Source: Flavobacteriaceae bacterium | Lineage (GTDB): Bacteria; Bacteroidota; Bacteroidia; Flavobacteriales; Flavobacteriaceae | NCBI GenBank assembly: GCA_029248885.1 | Contig: JAQWIL010000005.1 | Coordinates: forward strand, 124,001 to 188,000 | Direction of reading: 5' to 3' | DNA: 64,000 bases | Shown: one piece after another, positions 51,230 through 63,445 of the stretch | Numbering within the stretch: the stretch's first letter is position 1 | Layout of the letters: each line of letters begins with the position of its first letter | Made by a program: the position numbers and the translations under genes | The notes under the pieces: model-generated | What the model saw: only the letters and a program-made list of their open reading frames with translations | The model's database searches: none | What the model was told of the DNA's origin: nothing

Positions 51230-51237
51230 TACCTTTG
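51230..51237 (+). promoter_or_regulatory. -7 box of the large lipoprotein gene
   Basis: TACCTTTG, full consensus, ends 4 nt (TCTC) before the ATG at 51242. No clear -33 TTG. Confidence 0.5.
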
Positions 51238-51241
51238 TCTC

Positions 51242-53644
51242 ATGCGCTACTTGCTCGTTTGCTTTGTGCTTTTTGCCTTGACGCAATGCTCAACTCCTCC
51301 GCAAAACGCGGTTAACCTTCTTGGCTTTATCCCTGCAAAGCCCGTTGCAATTCTTCATACCGAGGATATGGAATCCTTAGTTGGTTTTTCAAACAGTCAG
51401 ACTCAACTCAGTCGTTTCCTCCATCCGCTTGTATCTGCAAAAGAACATTGGTTATCCTTTCAAGAGTGTATCGTCAGTTATCATAAAGAGGGTGTCGAAG
51501 AATACAAATACCTTTTGATTCGCCCTTTGGCTCCGCTCGATAGCCTTCCCCAACTTGTTGGAGATACGCTGCGCTATGAAAACTTACCTGTCATTCGGTT
51601 TGAAAAACAAAGCATCGACCGCTATGCTGTTGTTTTTCAGAATACCTATTTTGAATCTGACTCGAAAATTTTACTCGAAAACAGTATCCGACTTCACAGT
51701 ACGCCAAACCTCCCAGATGAAAATCTTCAAAAACTATACAACTCAAAAGCAGGGCCTTTCCAACTTTTTATCAATGAGAGATCTCAAACCCTATTGGCTG
51801 AGAAATTTAAGACTACGATTCCCTTTAACCTCTCCGATTTTTCGTCTTGGGTGTCCCTCCAGCCAGAAATCGAAAATGGAAATACCATTTTGAACACCGT
51901 CGGTTTGCTCTCCTCAGAAGAATTGACAAAAATGAGTCTGCTTTCCAATCAGACACACGATCTATCAAAGTTACTCTCAAATCTACCCCTCACAATGATC
52001 GGTGCATCTCTATATGGATTTGACGCTGATCGATTCTCTGTTGTTCGGGATCGCTATAACGCACAACAAAATTTACCAAGTCCGCCTATCGACAGTCTTT
52101 TGATGCAAGCGCAGGCAATTGCTAAAGTGCACACGCTCCAAAGCCAAATTGCAGTGCTAGACATGACTGGAGTTGAAGGCGTTATCGACATACTGGAAAA
52201 AAATGCAGAAGCAACTCGTAAGTTAAGAGATGTCATGACCTATCAGTTCTCAAAAGAAAAATCGATTAAAGGCCTCGGCGCACCTTTGTTAAATCTGCCA
52301 ACGCTCACAAATGCGTCTCTATTGAATAATCTATTGTTTTTAGCACCATCCGAGATATCTCTTACTGAAATACTTACGCAAATCTTCAATGGGTATACCC
52401 TAGGCAGCGACGAGCAGTTTGCTGGACTTTTGGAAGAAGTGCCAAATGAATCATCTTTGCTCTATGTTGGCGTGGAGGAGTTCTTTTTAAAACAACTCAA
52501 TTCTCTATTGATTGACGATCTACCCATGGATTCCACTAGCGAATTCCCCTTTTGGCTTGGGGCTGGATTGGTCGAAAGTGGCGTTGCTCAAATCCAATTT
52601 AAGCGGGTCTCCAAGCAAGAAAAAATCAAAAATAAACGACCCAAACTCTTGTTTTCAACGCCAATTGAAAGCGCCATATCGCAAGGTCCAAACGCTGTAC
52701 TGAATCATCTCAATGGATCAATGGAATGGGTCGTTCAAGATGAAAAGCACAATTTGATGTTGATCAGCAATAGTGGAAAAAGCACTTGGACAAGGCCCAT
52801 CGGGAGTCCGATTCAGTTTCCCATTCGTCAAGTTGATTTGTATAAAAACAGTCGACTTCAAATGGCTTACACCACAAAAAATGGCTTTGAAGTCATCGAT
52901 CGAAATGCAAAGCCTGTACCTCCCTTTTCTTCGACACTCAACAATCCTTTGCCTCTCGCTGTTTTTGATTATGAAAACTCCCGAGACTATCGACTCGTTC
53001 TGATCGACCAAAACAAGTTAGCATTTCGCGATCGACAGTTTACGAAAGTAAGCGGATTCAACCGTACAAAAGCCAATCTTAAGTATGCGCCCAAACATAT
53101 TCGAATTGGCACAAGAGACTATATCACAATGGTCGAAAAAAGTGGAAAATTACTTTTACTCGATCGCAGGGGGAATGTTCGTATCAAAACACCAAATGAT
53201 TTGGTGATGTCCTCCGATGTGTATCTGCATCAAAATGGTTTTGTTGGTCTGGACAATAAAAACCGACTGCTTCGCATTGAAATCAACGGTAAAATAAGCT
53301 ATCGCACACTCCCCTTTGAAACCCCATATCAAGTCCGTGCAAGAGGAAAAAACCTTGTGTTGCTCACCGAAAATAAACTCGAAATCAATGGGCGACTGTT
53401 AGAACTCGATTTTGGATTATACGGAGAACCCTCAATTCATGTGGTCAACAACCGCACCATGATCAGCTTGGTTGATGAACAAGAGGAAAAGGTGTATGTT
53501 TTTGACCGAAAAGGAAACCTGCTTCCACATTTCCCGATTTATGGTGCTGGTCCAATCACGATTGACAGCGATCGAAAAGGGAAAGTGTTTTTGGCAACGA
53601 CTGGCGAGAATAACAGCTTGGTTGTTTATCAAATTCCGCAATAA
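51242..53644 (+). CDS. Large predicted lipoprotein, unknown function
   Basis: An 800-residue lipoprotein with signal and lipobox LFALTQC (Cys16). The N-terminal half is mixed, with a helix-rich portion around residues 270-350; it vaguely resembles bacterial DUF3352 proteins. The C-terminal third (about 480-800) has recurrent beta segments with short hairpins such as LLLDRRGNVRIKTPNDLV, LLRIEINGKISYRTLPF and YVFDRKGNLLPHFPIYG, suggesting a beta-propeller. I do not know its function. It is close behind rnhB but has its own box; the next gene lipB is convergent. Confidence 0.75.
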   Translation: MRYLLVCFVLFALTQCSTPPQNAVNLLGFIPAKPVAILHTEDMESLVGFSNSQTQLSRFLHPLVSAKEHWLSFQECIVSYHKEGVEEYKYLLIRPLAPLDSLPQLVGDTLRYENLPVIRFEKQSIDRYAVVFQNTYFESDSKILLENSIRLHSTPNLPDENLQKLYNSKAGPFQLFINERSQTLLAEKFKTTIPFNLSDFSSWVSLQPEIENGNTILNTVGLLSSEELTKMSLLSNQTHDLSKLLSNLPLTMIGASLYGFDADRFSVVRDRYNAQQNLPSPPIDSLLMQAQAIAKVHTLQSQIAVLDMTGVEGVIDILEKNAEATRKLRDVMTYQFSKEKSIKGLGAPLLNLPTLTNASLLNNLLFLAPSEISLTEILTQIFNGYTLGSDEQFAGLLEEVPNESSLLYVGVEEFFLKQLNSLLIDDLPMDSTSEFPFWLGAGLVESGVAQIQFKRVSKQEKIKNKRPKLLFSTPIESAISQGPNAVLNHLNGSMEWVVQDEKHNLMLISNSGKSTWTRPIGSPIQFPIRQVDLYKNSRLQMAYTTKNGFEVIDRNAKPVPPFSSTLNNPLPLAVFDYENSRDYRLVLIDQNKLAFRDRQFTKVSGFNRTKANLKYAPKHIRIGTRDYITMVEKSGKLLLLDRRGNVRIKTPNDLVMSSDVYLHQNGFVGLDNKNRLLRIEINGKISYRTLPFETPYQVRARGKNLVLLTENKLEINGRLLELDFGLYGEPSIHVVNNRTMISLVDEQEEKVYVFDRKGNLLPHFPIYGAGPITIDSDRKGKVFLATTGENNSLVVYQIPQ

Positions 53645-53654
53645 GATTTGTTGC

Positions 53655-54353
53655 CTAACGTACCACAGTGGCGTCAAACTGCTTCTGAAAGTGGTGTATG
53701 ATTCGTTTTTTCACTTCCGAAATTGAGACTTCTTTGGTTAACTCTTGCGCCATAGAAGTGACTTGCTTGCCTTGAATCCCGCAGGGAACGATGTGGTCGA
53801 AATGAGAGAGTTCCGTGTTGACATTTAAAGAAAACCCATGCATGGTGACCCAACGGCTTGCTCGAATCCCCATGGCGCATATCTTTCTCGCAAAGGGCGT
53901 GTTGACATCTAACCAAACGCCAGTCTCTCCCTGACTCCGTGTCGCCATGATCTCAAAATCGGCCATGGTATCGATAATGACTTGCTCCAACAAACGCAAA
54001 TACTTGTGGATATCGGTAAAAAAATGATCCAGATCAAGAATGGGATAGCCAACGATTTGGCCGGGACCATGATAGGTAATATCCCCGCCTCTATCAATTT
54101 TAAAAAACGAAATTCCCTGGGCTTCCAACTCCGCTTTGCTTGTGAGGAGATGATCCGCCGAACCACTCTTTCCCAAGGTGATAACGGGGTTGTGCTCAAC
54201 CAGCAAAAAGTGGTTTGTGGTGGGGGTTTTAGTTTGGTTTCGACGGTTGTGAATTTTGGTGTCTATCGTTTGCTGAAACAAATCGTGTTGCAAATCCCAA
54301 ACGGTTTGATAATCCAAAACACCAAGGTCGCGAAAATGAACTTCCCTCTTCAT
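53655..54353 (-). CDS. lipB: Octanoyltransferase LipB
   Basis: Transfers octanoyl groups from acyl carrier protein to lipoyl domains, the step before LipA. The 232-residue protein has LLVEHNPVITLGKSG, RGGDITYHGPGQIVGYPILD, RKICAMGIRASRWVTMHGFSLNV with the catalytic Lys, and IVPCGIQGKQVTS with the catalytic Cys. Standard length. A TATCTTTG box lies 8 nt upstream. It converges with the large lipoprotein gene. Confidence 0.95.
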   Translation of the reverse strand: MKREVHFRDLGVLDYQTVWDLQHDLFQQTIDTKIHNRRNQTKTPTTNHFLLVEHNPVITLGKSGSADHLLTSKAELEAQGISFFKIDRGGDITYHGPGQIVGYPILDLDHFFTDIHKYLRLLEQVIIDTMADFEIMATRSQGETGVWLDVNTPFARKICAMGIRASRWVTMHGFSLNVNTELSHFDHIVPCGIQGKQVTSMAQELTKEVSISEVKKRIIHHFQKQFDATVVR

Positions 54354-54361
54354 ATCGTTTA

Positions 54362-54369
54362 CAAAGATA
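54362..54369 (-). promoter_or_regulatory. lipB -7 box
   Basis: TATCTTTG on the minus strand, ending 8 nt before the ATG at 54353. Confidence 0.5.
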
Positions 54370-54503
54370 GACTTGATTTAAACAACGGAACCGTTTTGGC
54401 TTACAAATTAGGAAATCACGACAAAGGGTTTCGATTTGAGGTAAATTATTGACTGCATCGTTACAAAACCCTCCGCAAAGTCACACAATTGATTTCGCAT
54501 GAT

Positions 54504-54511
54504 TATCTTTG
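54504..54511 (+). promoter_or_regulatory. lysS -7 box
   Basis: TATCTTTG, full consensus. Because it lies inside the longer lysS reading frame it argues for the later start at 54529. A TTG at 54489-54491 is too near to act as -33. Confidence 0.45.
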
Positions 54512-54528
54512 TGCAAAACAATTTCAAT

Positions 54529-56220
54529 TTGGAACGCTCTGAGCAAGAACTCGTCAGACGAGAGAAATTAAAGCAACTTCGTGCATTGGGGATCGACCCT
54601 TACCCGGCTGCTGCTTTTTCTGCAGATGCAAATAGTGAAACCATCCGCAATGAATTTGTTGAAGGAAAACAAGTTACGATTGCAGGTCGGTTGATGTCTC
54701 GTCGTATTCAAGGCAAAGCGAGTTTTGCAGAACTTCAAGATTCACAAGGACGCGTACAAATCTACTTCAACAGAGATGTTCTTTGTCCAACCGATGATAA
54801 AAGCATGTACAATGATGTGTACAAAAAACTCTTAGACATCGGAGATATCATCGGGGTCAGCGGTACCCTATTTACCACACAAGTGGATGAGAAAACGGTA
54901 CAAGTAGAGTCCCTGCATGTGTTGAGTAAGTCCCTTCGTCCATTGCCGTTGCCAAAAACAGATGCTGATGGAAATACCCACGATTCATTTTCAGATCCTG
55001 AGCAGCGTTATCGCATGCGCTATGTTGACCTGATTGTAAACCCACAAGTCAAGGATACCTTTTTGAAACGAACGAAAATCACAAATACCATTCGGTCTTT
55101 TTTCAATGACAAGGGGTATTTGGAAGTGGAAACGCCAATCCTTCAGCCCATTCCGGGTGGAGCCGCAGCGCGCCCTTTTGTCACTCACCACAACGCATTG
55201 AACATTCCACTCTACTTGCGTATCGCCAACGAACTGTACCTCAAACGTCTGATTGTTGGGGGACTGGACGGCGTTTATGAGTTTGCCAAAGACTTTCGAA
55301 ATGAAGGGATGGACAGAACCCACAACCCAGAGTTTACGGTTATGGAGCTTTATGTCGCCTATAAAGACTATCACTGGATGATGGAAACGACCGAAACACT
55401 TCTCGAGAAGGTTGCTGTTGACACCCATGGCAGTACTGCATTGAAAGTCGGCGAGAAAACGATTGATTTTAAAGCCCCCTACCCTCGGGTGCCAATCCTT
55501 GAAGCCATCAAAAAACATACGAGTATCGATGTCAGTAGTATGAATGAGGAAGCGTTGCGAATAACTGCTCGCTCTCTTGAAATCGAAGTTGATGACAGTA
55601 TGGGTGTTGGAAAACTCATCGACGAGATATTTGGCAGCTGTTGTGAGCATCATTACGTCCAACCAACTTTTATTACCGATTATCCCAAAGAAATGAGCCC
55701 GTTGACCAAAATCCATCGTGATAAACCCGGACTAACAGAGCGTTTTGAACTCCTTGTGAATGGAAAAGAATTAGCCAATGCCTATTCTGAGCTCAATGAT
55801 CCGATCGATCAGTTGGAGCGTTTTGAAGACCAACTCGCTTTGTCGGAAAAAGGCGACGACGAGGCCATGTTTATCGATCAAGATTTTGTTCGGGCACTTG
55901 AGTACGGAATGCCCCCAACATCGGGGATTGGGATTGGGATTGATCGGCTTGTTATGCTGATGACAGATAATAGCTCAATCCAAGAAGTGCTGTTTTTTCC
56001 GCAAATGCGACCAGAAATCCAAGGCCCAGCATTGACAGATGAAGAAGAAATTGTGTTGAATCTCCTCAAGAAAAACCATCCTGTTTTACTGTCTGAATTA
56101 AAAGAAAATGCTGGACTGAGCAACAAGAAATGGGATAAAGCCATCAAAGGGCTGGGTGCTCATAAATTGGCCAAAGTGACCAAATCAGAAGATGGTCTTT
56201 TTGTACATCTGTCAGGGTAA
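54529..56220 (+). CDS. lysS: Lysine--tRNA ligase (class II)
   Basis: A 563-residue class II synthetase. Domains: an N-terminal OB-fold (VTIAGRLMSRRIQGKASFAEL), then motif 1 around FFNDKGYLEVETPIL, motif 2 KDFRNEGMDRTHNPEFTVM-type FRNEGMDRTHNPEFT, and motif 3 GIGIGIDRLVMLM. The C-terminal extension (about 505-563, LLKKNHPVLLSELKENA) is longer than in E. coli. I start at TTG 54529, matching the family's MxxSEQELVRREKL beginning and the promoter position; ATG 54499 and GTG 54511 are alternatives but lie in the promoter. Confidence 0.94.
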   Translation: MERSEQELVRREKLKQLRALGIDPYPAAAFSADANSETIRNEFVEGKQVTIAGRLMSRRIQGKASFAELQDSQGRVQIYFNRDVLCPTDDKSMYNDVYKKLLDIGDIIGVSGTLFTTQVDEKTVQVESLHVLSKSLRPLPLPKTDADGNTHDSFSDPEQRYRMRYVDLIVNPQVKDTFLKRTKITNTIRSFFNDKGYLEVETPILQPIPGGAAARPFVTHHNALNIPLYLRIANELYLKRLIVGGLDGVYEFAKDFRNEGMDRTHNPEFTVMELYVAYKDYHWMMETTETLLEKVAVDTHGSTALKVGEKTIDFKAPYPRVPILEAIKKHTSIDVSSMNEEALRITARSLEIEVDDSMGVGKLIDEIFGSCCEHHYVQPTFITDYPKEMSPLTKIHRDKPGLTERFELLVNGKELANAYSELNDPIDQLERFEDQLALSEKGDDEAMFIDQDFVRALEYGMPPTSGIGIGIDRLVMLMTDNSSIQEVLFFPQMRPEIQGPALTDEEEIVLNLLKKNHPVLLSELKENAGLSNKKWDKAIKGLGAHKLAKVTKSEDGLFVHLSG

Positions 56221-56303
56221 GACTTCGGTTTCATTCTAGCAATACTTTATTGTTCCCTATCCAAGACTGAGCCCGAATTGATCGCATCTTACACGAAACC
56301 TAA

Positions 56304-57590
56304 TCAGAGTTCTTTAAGGGTTTCTGAAAAGGCCTCAAGCGTTGTGTCAAGGTCTTTATACGAAGTGGCGTCGTTTAAAAAATAACTTTCAAATGCACTG
56401 GGAGGCAAGTACACCCCACGTTTGAGCATTCCGTGAAAGTATTTCTTAAAGGTCTGGTTGTCCCCCTTTGCTGCAGAAGCAAAGTCCTTCACTGGTGTAT
56501 CGGTAAAATGTAACGATATCATAGAGCCAAATCGATTGATTTGATAATCAATTCGACTTTTCGCAAGTATGTCTTCAATGCCTTGGTGTAGATAGGCCGT
56601 TTTATCTGCTAGCCGATGAAAGACTTCTTGTTGCTCATGTAAAGCTGTGAGCATAGCAAGTCCAGACGCCATCGCAAGTGGATTTCCACTTAAAGTACCC
56701 GCTTGATAGACTGGTCCTACAGGGGCTAACACATCCATGATTTCATCTCTTGCCGCAAAGGCCCCAACGGGAAGTCCACCCCCAATTACCTTTCCATAGG
56801 TAACAATATCCGCATCGACGCCCAGCAGCTGTTGTGCGCCACCAGCAGCGAGACGAAAGCCAGTCATGACCTCATCAAAAATCAATACCGCACCGTTTTG
56901 ATCACACAAATAACGAAGACTTTCCAAAAAGCCTGGTTCTGGTGGAATGCAACCCATATTTCCCGCAACGGGCTCGATAATAATAGCTGCAATCTCATCA
57001 GGGTTTGCTTTGAATAGTTGTGCCACACTATCCACATTGTTATATGTCGCCAATAAGGTGTCCTTTGCAGTACCTTGGGTTACACCCGGGGAATTCGGGC
57101 TCCCAAAAGTTACCGCTCCACTCCCCGCCTGAATGAGAAACGCATCAGAATGGCCATGATAACAACCGGAAAACTTGATGATTTTTTCACGATCCGTAAA
57201 CCCGCGAGCAAGTCGAACAGCACTCATACAAGCTTCCGTCCCCGAGTTTACAAATCGAATTTTATCAATATTGGGTGCCATCGTAATGGCGAGTTCAGCA
57301 ATCTTGGTTTCGAGTTCGGTAGGGATTCCATATGACGTACCTTTCTCCGCTTGATCTTGCACGGCTTGCACGACGGGCTGATAACCATGCCCCAAAATCA
57401 AAGGTCCCCACGAGGATATAAAATCAATGTATTGATTCCCATCTTCATCAAACAAATATGCCCCTTTTGCCTCTTGAATAAAGATTGGCGTGCCCCCAAC
57501 CGCCTTGAATGCACGAACAGGGGAATTGACCCCTCCTGGAATCACTCGTTTTGCTTGCGCAAACAAAGCACTACTGCGTTCATATCTCAT
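56304..57590 (-). CDS. hemL: Glutamate-1-semialdehyde 2,1-aminomutase
   Basis: PLP enzyme forming 5-aminolevulinate for tetrapyrrole synthesis. The 428-residue protein has [13 protein letters not shown], the [14 protein letters not shown] motif, [11 protein letters not shown] and the PLP lysine Lys267 in [15 protein letters not shown]. Length is standard. Its ATG overlaps the stop of the glucosaminidase gene upstream by 4 bp, giving a co-transcribed set with the next two genes. Confidence 0.96.
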   Translation of the reverse strand: MRYERSSALFAQAKRVIPGGVNSPVRAFKAVGGTPIFIQEAKGAYLFDEDGNQYIDFISSWGPLILGHGYQPVVQAVQDQAEKGTSYGIPTELETKIAELAITMAPNIDKIRFVNSGTEACMSAVRLARGFTDREKIIKFSGCYHGHSDAFLIQAGSGAVTFGSPNSPGVTQGTAKDTLLATYNNVDSVAQLFKANPDEIAAIIIEPVAGNMGCIPPEPGFLESLRYLCDQNGAVLIFDEVMTGFRLAAGGAQQLLGVDADIVTYGKVIGGGLPVGAFAARDEIMDVLAPVGPVYQAGTLSGNPLAMASGLAMLTALHEQQEVFHRLADKTAYLHQGIEDILAKSRIDYQINRFGSMISLHFTDTPVKDFASAAKGDNQTFKKYFHGMLKRGVYLPPSAFESYFLNDATSYKDLDTTLEAFSETLKEL

Positions 57591-58447
57591 TTTTCTACAC
57601 GTATATGTTGACCAATCTGAATCTCAGAAGAGGTTAATCGATTGATTTTTTTAAGTTTTTCCACCGAAATCTTATAGCGTTTGGACAGCCCGTATAAGGT
57701 GTCTCCCTTTTGTACAATGTGAACATCCCGATCTCTAACACTAAAATCTGGTGATACTTTTGGATTGTCATATTTCCATAGACCCAATCGTTCGATAAGC
57801 CCAATTAGTTTGTCTGCATAGGCAGGGTCTGTGGCATATCCCGCTCTTTTAAGGCCTTTTGCCCATGCTTTATAATCGGTTTTTTTGAATCGAAACAAGC
57901 TTGCGTAACGCTCCCGTTCTACCAAAAACAGCGAATGGTCACGATAGGACTCTTTGGGGTCTTGATACGCCCGAAAACACTCGCCTGGAGCATCATCGTC
58001 ATGATATACCTTCTTTCCCTTCCACTCACGCTTGCATTTGATTCCAAAATGATTATTTGATTTTTGAGCAAGCACGCCTTGTCCCAATTGAGATTCGAGC
58101 AGTCCTTGTGCCAAGGTGATACTCGCTGGAATCTTGTAGCGACGCATTTCTTCTTGTGCAATGGCGGCATACTGTTGGATATATCGAGTCGTTGGATCGG
58201 AAGAATATACGACCTCCTTGTCTTTTTTCTTTTGATCTTGTTTTTGATCTTTATCCTTAGCAGTGATGGTTTGTTCATTCATCGCTGCATCTGCATAGTA
58301 AACCTGCTTTTTGCTTCCGCATGATGCCAAAAGCACTAGCATGGCCAGCGCAACGAACTGCCTTGCTGCGCCAAACGCTGATTGACCCCTTTGATCGATT
58401 GATGACCCCCGGTGTGTATCATCAGCAAACGATTTCCAAAATTCCAT
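57587..58447 (-). CDS. Glucosaminidase/LysM lipoprotein
   Basis: A peptidoglycan hydrolase of the flagellar-FlgJ/LytB-like glucosaminidase family: the catalytic domain spans [53 protein letters not shown] and YAKDL-like [17 protein letters not shown], followed by one LysM domain near the end ([21 protein letters not shown]). A lipobox LVLLASC predicts an outer-membrane lipoprotein, followed by an Asp/Lys/Gln-rich linker. The start is uncertain: ATG 58447 gives a long leader and 112 bp overlap with the upstream gene; ATG 58342 leaves too short a signal. Confidence 0.85.
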   Translation of the reverse strand: MEFWKSFADDTHRGSSIDQRGQSAFGAARQFVALAMLVLLASCGSKKQVYYADAAMNEQTITAKDKDQKQDQKKKDKEVVYSSDPTTRYIQQYAAIAQEEMRRYKIPASITLAQGLLESQLGQGVLAQKSNNHFGIKCKREWKGKKVYHDDDAPGECFRAYQDPKESYRDHSLFLVERERYASLFRFKKTDYKAWAKGLKRAGYATDPAYADKLIGLIERLGLWKYDNPKVSPDFSVRDRDVHIVQKGDTLYGLSKRYKISVEKLKKINRLTSSEIQIGQHIRVEK

Positions 58448-59247
58448 GTGTTTTCTTTCCAATTTTTTATCAAATGCCATAACATCGGAGCGGTATATAG
58501 CGGGTCGAGAATCACGCCCGTTTGATCTGCTACGCAATGGGCAAAATCAATTAATGATTTTGGTGTTTTGGCATAACCCACCTCATCGTAAGTTGGTACC
58601 AATGACCATCTGTCATTGCTGACAAAGGTACGAATCCGACTGGGGATTTCGATATCTTTTACCACCTGAAATCCAACAACATGCTGGTGATCGTATGTCG
58701 ATTGGATTAAACCCGCCATGGTACCCCCTGTTCCCACAGCGACTGCTATCGTATCGAATTCCTTATCAGCAGAAGTCAGGATTTCCGCACACCCATTTAC
58801 CGCCAACTCATTGGTACCCCCTTCTGGAATGACATAAGGATATTTATCATCAATAATCACGCTCGCTAAAGCATGTTTTTTGATTTTGTACAACGATCGG
58901 CTGACAAAATGCAACACCATGCCCTTTTTTGTGCAATACTCCAATGTTGGGTTAAGGTTTTGGGTCTCCAATTCCTCACCACGTACAATACCGTGGGTTT
59001 GAAAACCGTATTGGTGTCCAGCAGCAGCGACAGCTGCTAAATGATTGGAAAAAGCACCGCCAAAAGTCAAAACGCTTTGGTGCCCATTTTGTTTAGCGTG
59101 TTGAAAATTGTATTTGAGTTTTCTCCACTTGTTTCCTGAGATATCAGGGTGAATCTGGTCTTCTCTTTTCAAAATAATTTCCAATTCTCCTTCAATCTCT
59201 TGTAACCTAAGGGTTTGGTTTACAGATGGTCGTGGATGGTTAAACAT
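58336..59247 (-). CDS. 1-aminocyclopropane-1-carboxylate deaminase / D-cysteine desulfhydrase-like
   Basis: A 303-residue PLP-dependent enzyme of the ACC deaminase/D-cysteine desulfhydrase family (fold type II). The PLP lysine is in HPDISGNKWRKLKYN, with TFGGAFSNHLAAVAAAG and AVGTGGTMAGL as the phosphate-binding parts. The precise substrate, D-cysteine, ACC or another amino acid, is not decided by the sequence. It is the first gene of a minus-strand set with the glucosaminidase and hemL. Overlaps the glucosaminidase reading frame. Confidence 0.88.
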   Translation of the reverse strand: MFNHPRPSVNQTLRLQEIEGELEIILKREDQIHPDISGNKWRKLKYNFQHAKQNGHQSVLTFGGAFSNHLAAVAAAGHQYGFQTHGIVRGEELETQNLNPTLEYCTKKGMVLHFVSRSLYKIKKHALASVIIDDKYPYVIPEGGTNELAVNGCAEILTSADKEFDTIAVAVGTGGTMAGLIQSTYDHQHVVGFQVVKDIEIPSRIRTFVSNDRWSLVPTYDEVGYAKTPKSLIDFAHCVADQTGVILDPLYTAPMLWHLIKNWKENTWNFGNRLLMIHTGGHQSIKGVNQRLAQQGSSLRWPC

Positions 59248-59287
59248 ACGTAAAAGTACAGCTTGTCAAAAAAACGACTACTTTTAG

Positions 59288-62046
<2,759 letters not shown>

Positions 62047-62092
62047 AGAACTCCTTTAATTTGCAAATACAACGAGATGAAACAACATTTTT

Positions 62093-62100
62093 TATATTTG
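62093..62100 (+). promoter_or_regulatory. M23 peptidase gene -7 box
   Basis: TATATTTG, full consensus, 46 nt before the ATG at 62147, so this gene would have a normal 5' leader. No -33 TTG at standard spacing. Confidence 0.4.
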
Positions 62101-62146
62101 CAAAGATTTACGTGTAACTGTTTGTAAAATTAGCACATTTTAACGA

Positions 62147-63124
62147 ATGCCAAAGTATAAGTTTTATTACGATCAAGAGACTCTTTCTTATAAAAGAATT
62201 GAAGTCAATAACAGTGTTCGTTTCCGCAATTTTTTTGTGTTTATCACCGTTTCTGCGCTTTTTGGACTGATCATGTTGTTGGCGTTATTATCCTCACCTG
62301 TGATTGAAACCCCTAAAGAGATTAGCCAAGCTAGAGAAATTGAGAATTACCAACTGCAATATGAGCAGCTCAATCGCAAAATGAAGCAAATAGAAAGCGT
62401 GCTTGACAACCTTCAAGACCGGGACAATCAGATATATCGGGTCATTTTTGAGGCAAACCCCATTTCGGACGATGTTCGAAAAGCGGGTTTTGGAGGCGTC
62501 AATCGATATGCTGATCTGGAAGGGTTTGAAAATTCTGAATTGATTGTTAATACAACAAAACAAATGGAAATCCTATCCAAACAGATTGTGGTTCAGTCCA
62601 AATCTCTCGACGAAATCCAAAGAATGGCTCTGGACAAAGAAGTCCTACTATCTGCTATTCCCTCCATTCAGCCGATCAATAATGACGACCTGCGACGAAT
62701 GGCATCTGGCTACGGATGGCGTACCGATCCTTTTACCAAAACACGTCGCAAGCACAAAGGGATGGATTTTTCAGCCCCCACAGGCACACCAATTTATGCG
62801 ACAAGTAACGGTAGAGTCATTCGTGTTGACGGTCGTGCACCTGGTTATGGTAAACACATTCGCATCGATCATGGCTTTGGTTATGTTACCCTATATGCGC
62901 ATTTGAGTGAGTACAATGTTCGTCGGGGTCAGCAAGTCAAACGTGGGGATGTGATTGGTTTTGTCGGGAACACAGGTCGCTCTGTGGCTCCTCACCTTCA
63001 TTATGAGATTCGAAAGGATGGAAAACATTTAAATCCCATTAATTTCTACTACGGTGACCTGAACACCGAAGAGTTTAATGCCTTGCTTGAAGCAGCCAAC
63101 CGCGAAAATCAATCCCTTGACTAA
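62147..63124 (+). CDS. M23 family metallopeptidase
   Basis: A 325-residue membrane-anchored peptidoglycan endopeptidase: cytoplasmic start, one transmembrane helix (about residues 30-50), a coiled coil around 65-95 and 125-165, then the LytM/M23 domain with SGYGWRTDPFTKTRRKHKGMDFSAPTG parts HKGMDFSAPTGTPI and zinc ligands in HLHYEIRKDG. Like many flavobacterial members it lies beside alaS and a MerR gene. No active-site residues are lost. Confidence 0.93.
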   Translation: MPKYKFYYDQETLSYKRIEVNNSVRFRNFFVFITVSALFGLIMLLALLSSPVIETPKEISQAREIENYQLQYEQLNRKMKQIESVLDNLQDRDNQIYRVIFEANPISDDVRKAGFGGVNRYADLEGFENSELIVNTTKQMEILSKQIVVQSKSLDEIQRMALDKEVLLSAIPSIQPINNDDLRRMASGYGWRTDPFTKTRRKHKGMDFSAPTGTPIYATSNGRVIRVDGRAPGYGKHIRIDHGFGYVTLYAHLSEYNVRRGQQVKRGDVIGFVGNTGRSVAPHLHYEIRKDGKHLNPINFYYGDLNTEEFNALLEAANRENQSLD

Positions 63125-63445
63125 ATGCGTACCAAGCTGCCAGAAAAACTTTATTACAGCATAGGTGAAATCGCTGAGGCCTTTGACGTAAATCCGTCAT
63201 TGATTCGGTTTTGGGAAAAGGAATTCGAGATTTTAACCCCAAAGAAAAACACCAAAGGAACACGAAAATTCACAGCGCAGGATATCGATAAAATCGAGCT
63301 GATCCATTTTTTGGTCAAAGAAAGAGGGTTTACCTTGGAAGGGGCAAAAAAAGAAATCCATTCGCAAAACAGCAGTCAACACCAAATCGTTCGACGACTC
63401 AAATCCATTCGTGAGGAACTGCTCCGAATTCGAGAAAACCTCTAG
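63125..63445 (+). CDS. MerR family transcriptional regulator
   Basis: A 106-residue MerR-type protein with a winged helix-turn-helix (YYSIGEIAEAFDVNPSLIRFW, KEFEILTPKKNTKGTRKFTAQD) and a C-terminal dimerisation coil. It has no Cys metal site. It starts at the base after the M23 stop and ends at the base before the der stop, so expression with M23 is likely. Its target genes are unknown; in this clade it always flanks M23 and alaS. Confidence 0.92.
   Translation: MRTKLPEKLYYSIGEIAEAFDVNPSLIRFWEKEFEILTPKKNTKGTRKFTAQDIDKIELIHFLVKERGFTLEGAKKEIHSQNSSQHQIVRRLKSIREELLRIRENL

Noticed and set aside
53982-54452. 156-codon plus-strand ORF opposite lipB
   Set aside because: Shadow of lipB; the catalytic motifs of LipB on the other strand are clear.
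54991-55716. 241-codon antisense ORF in lysS
   Set aside because: Antisense to class II synthetase motifs; no start signals or known family.
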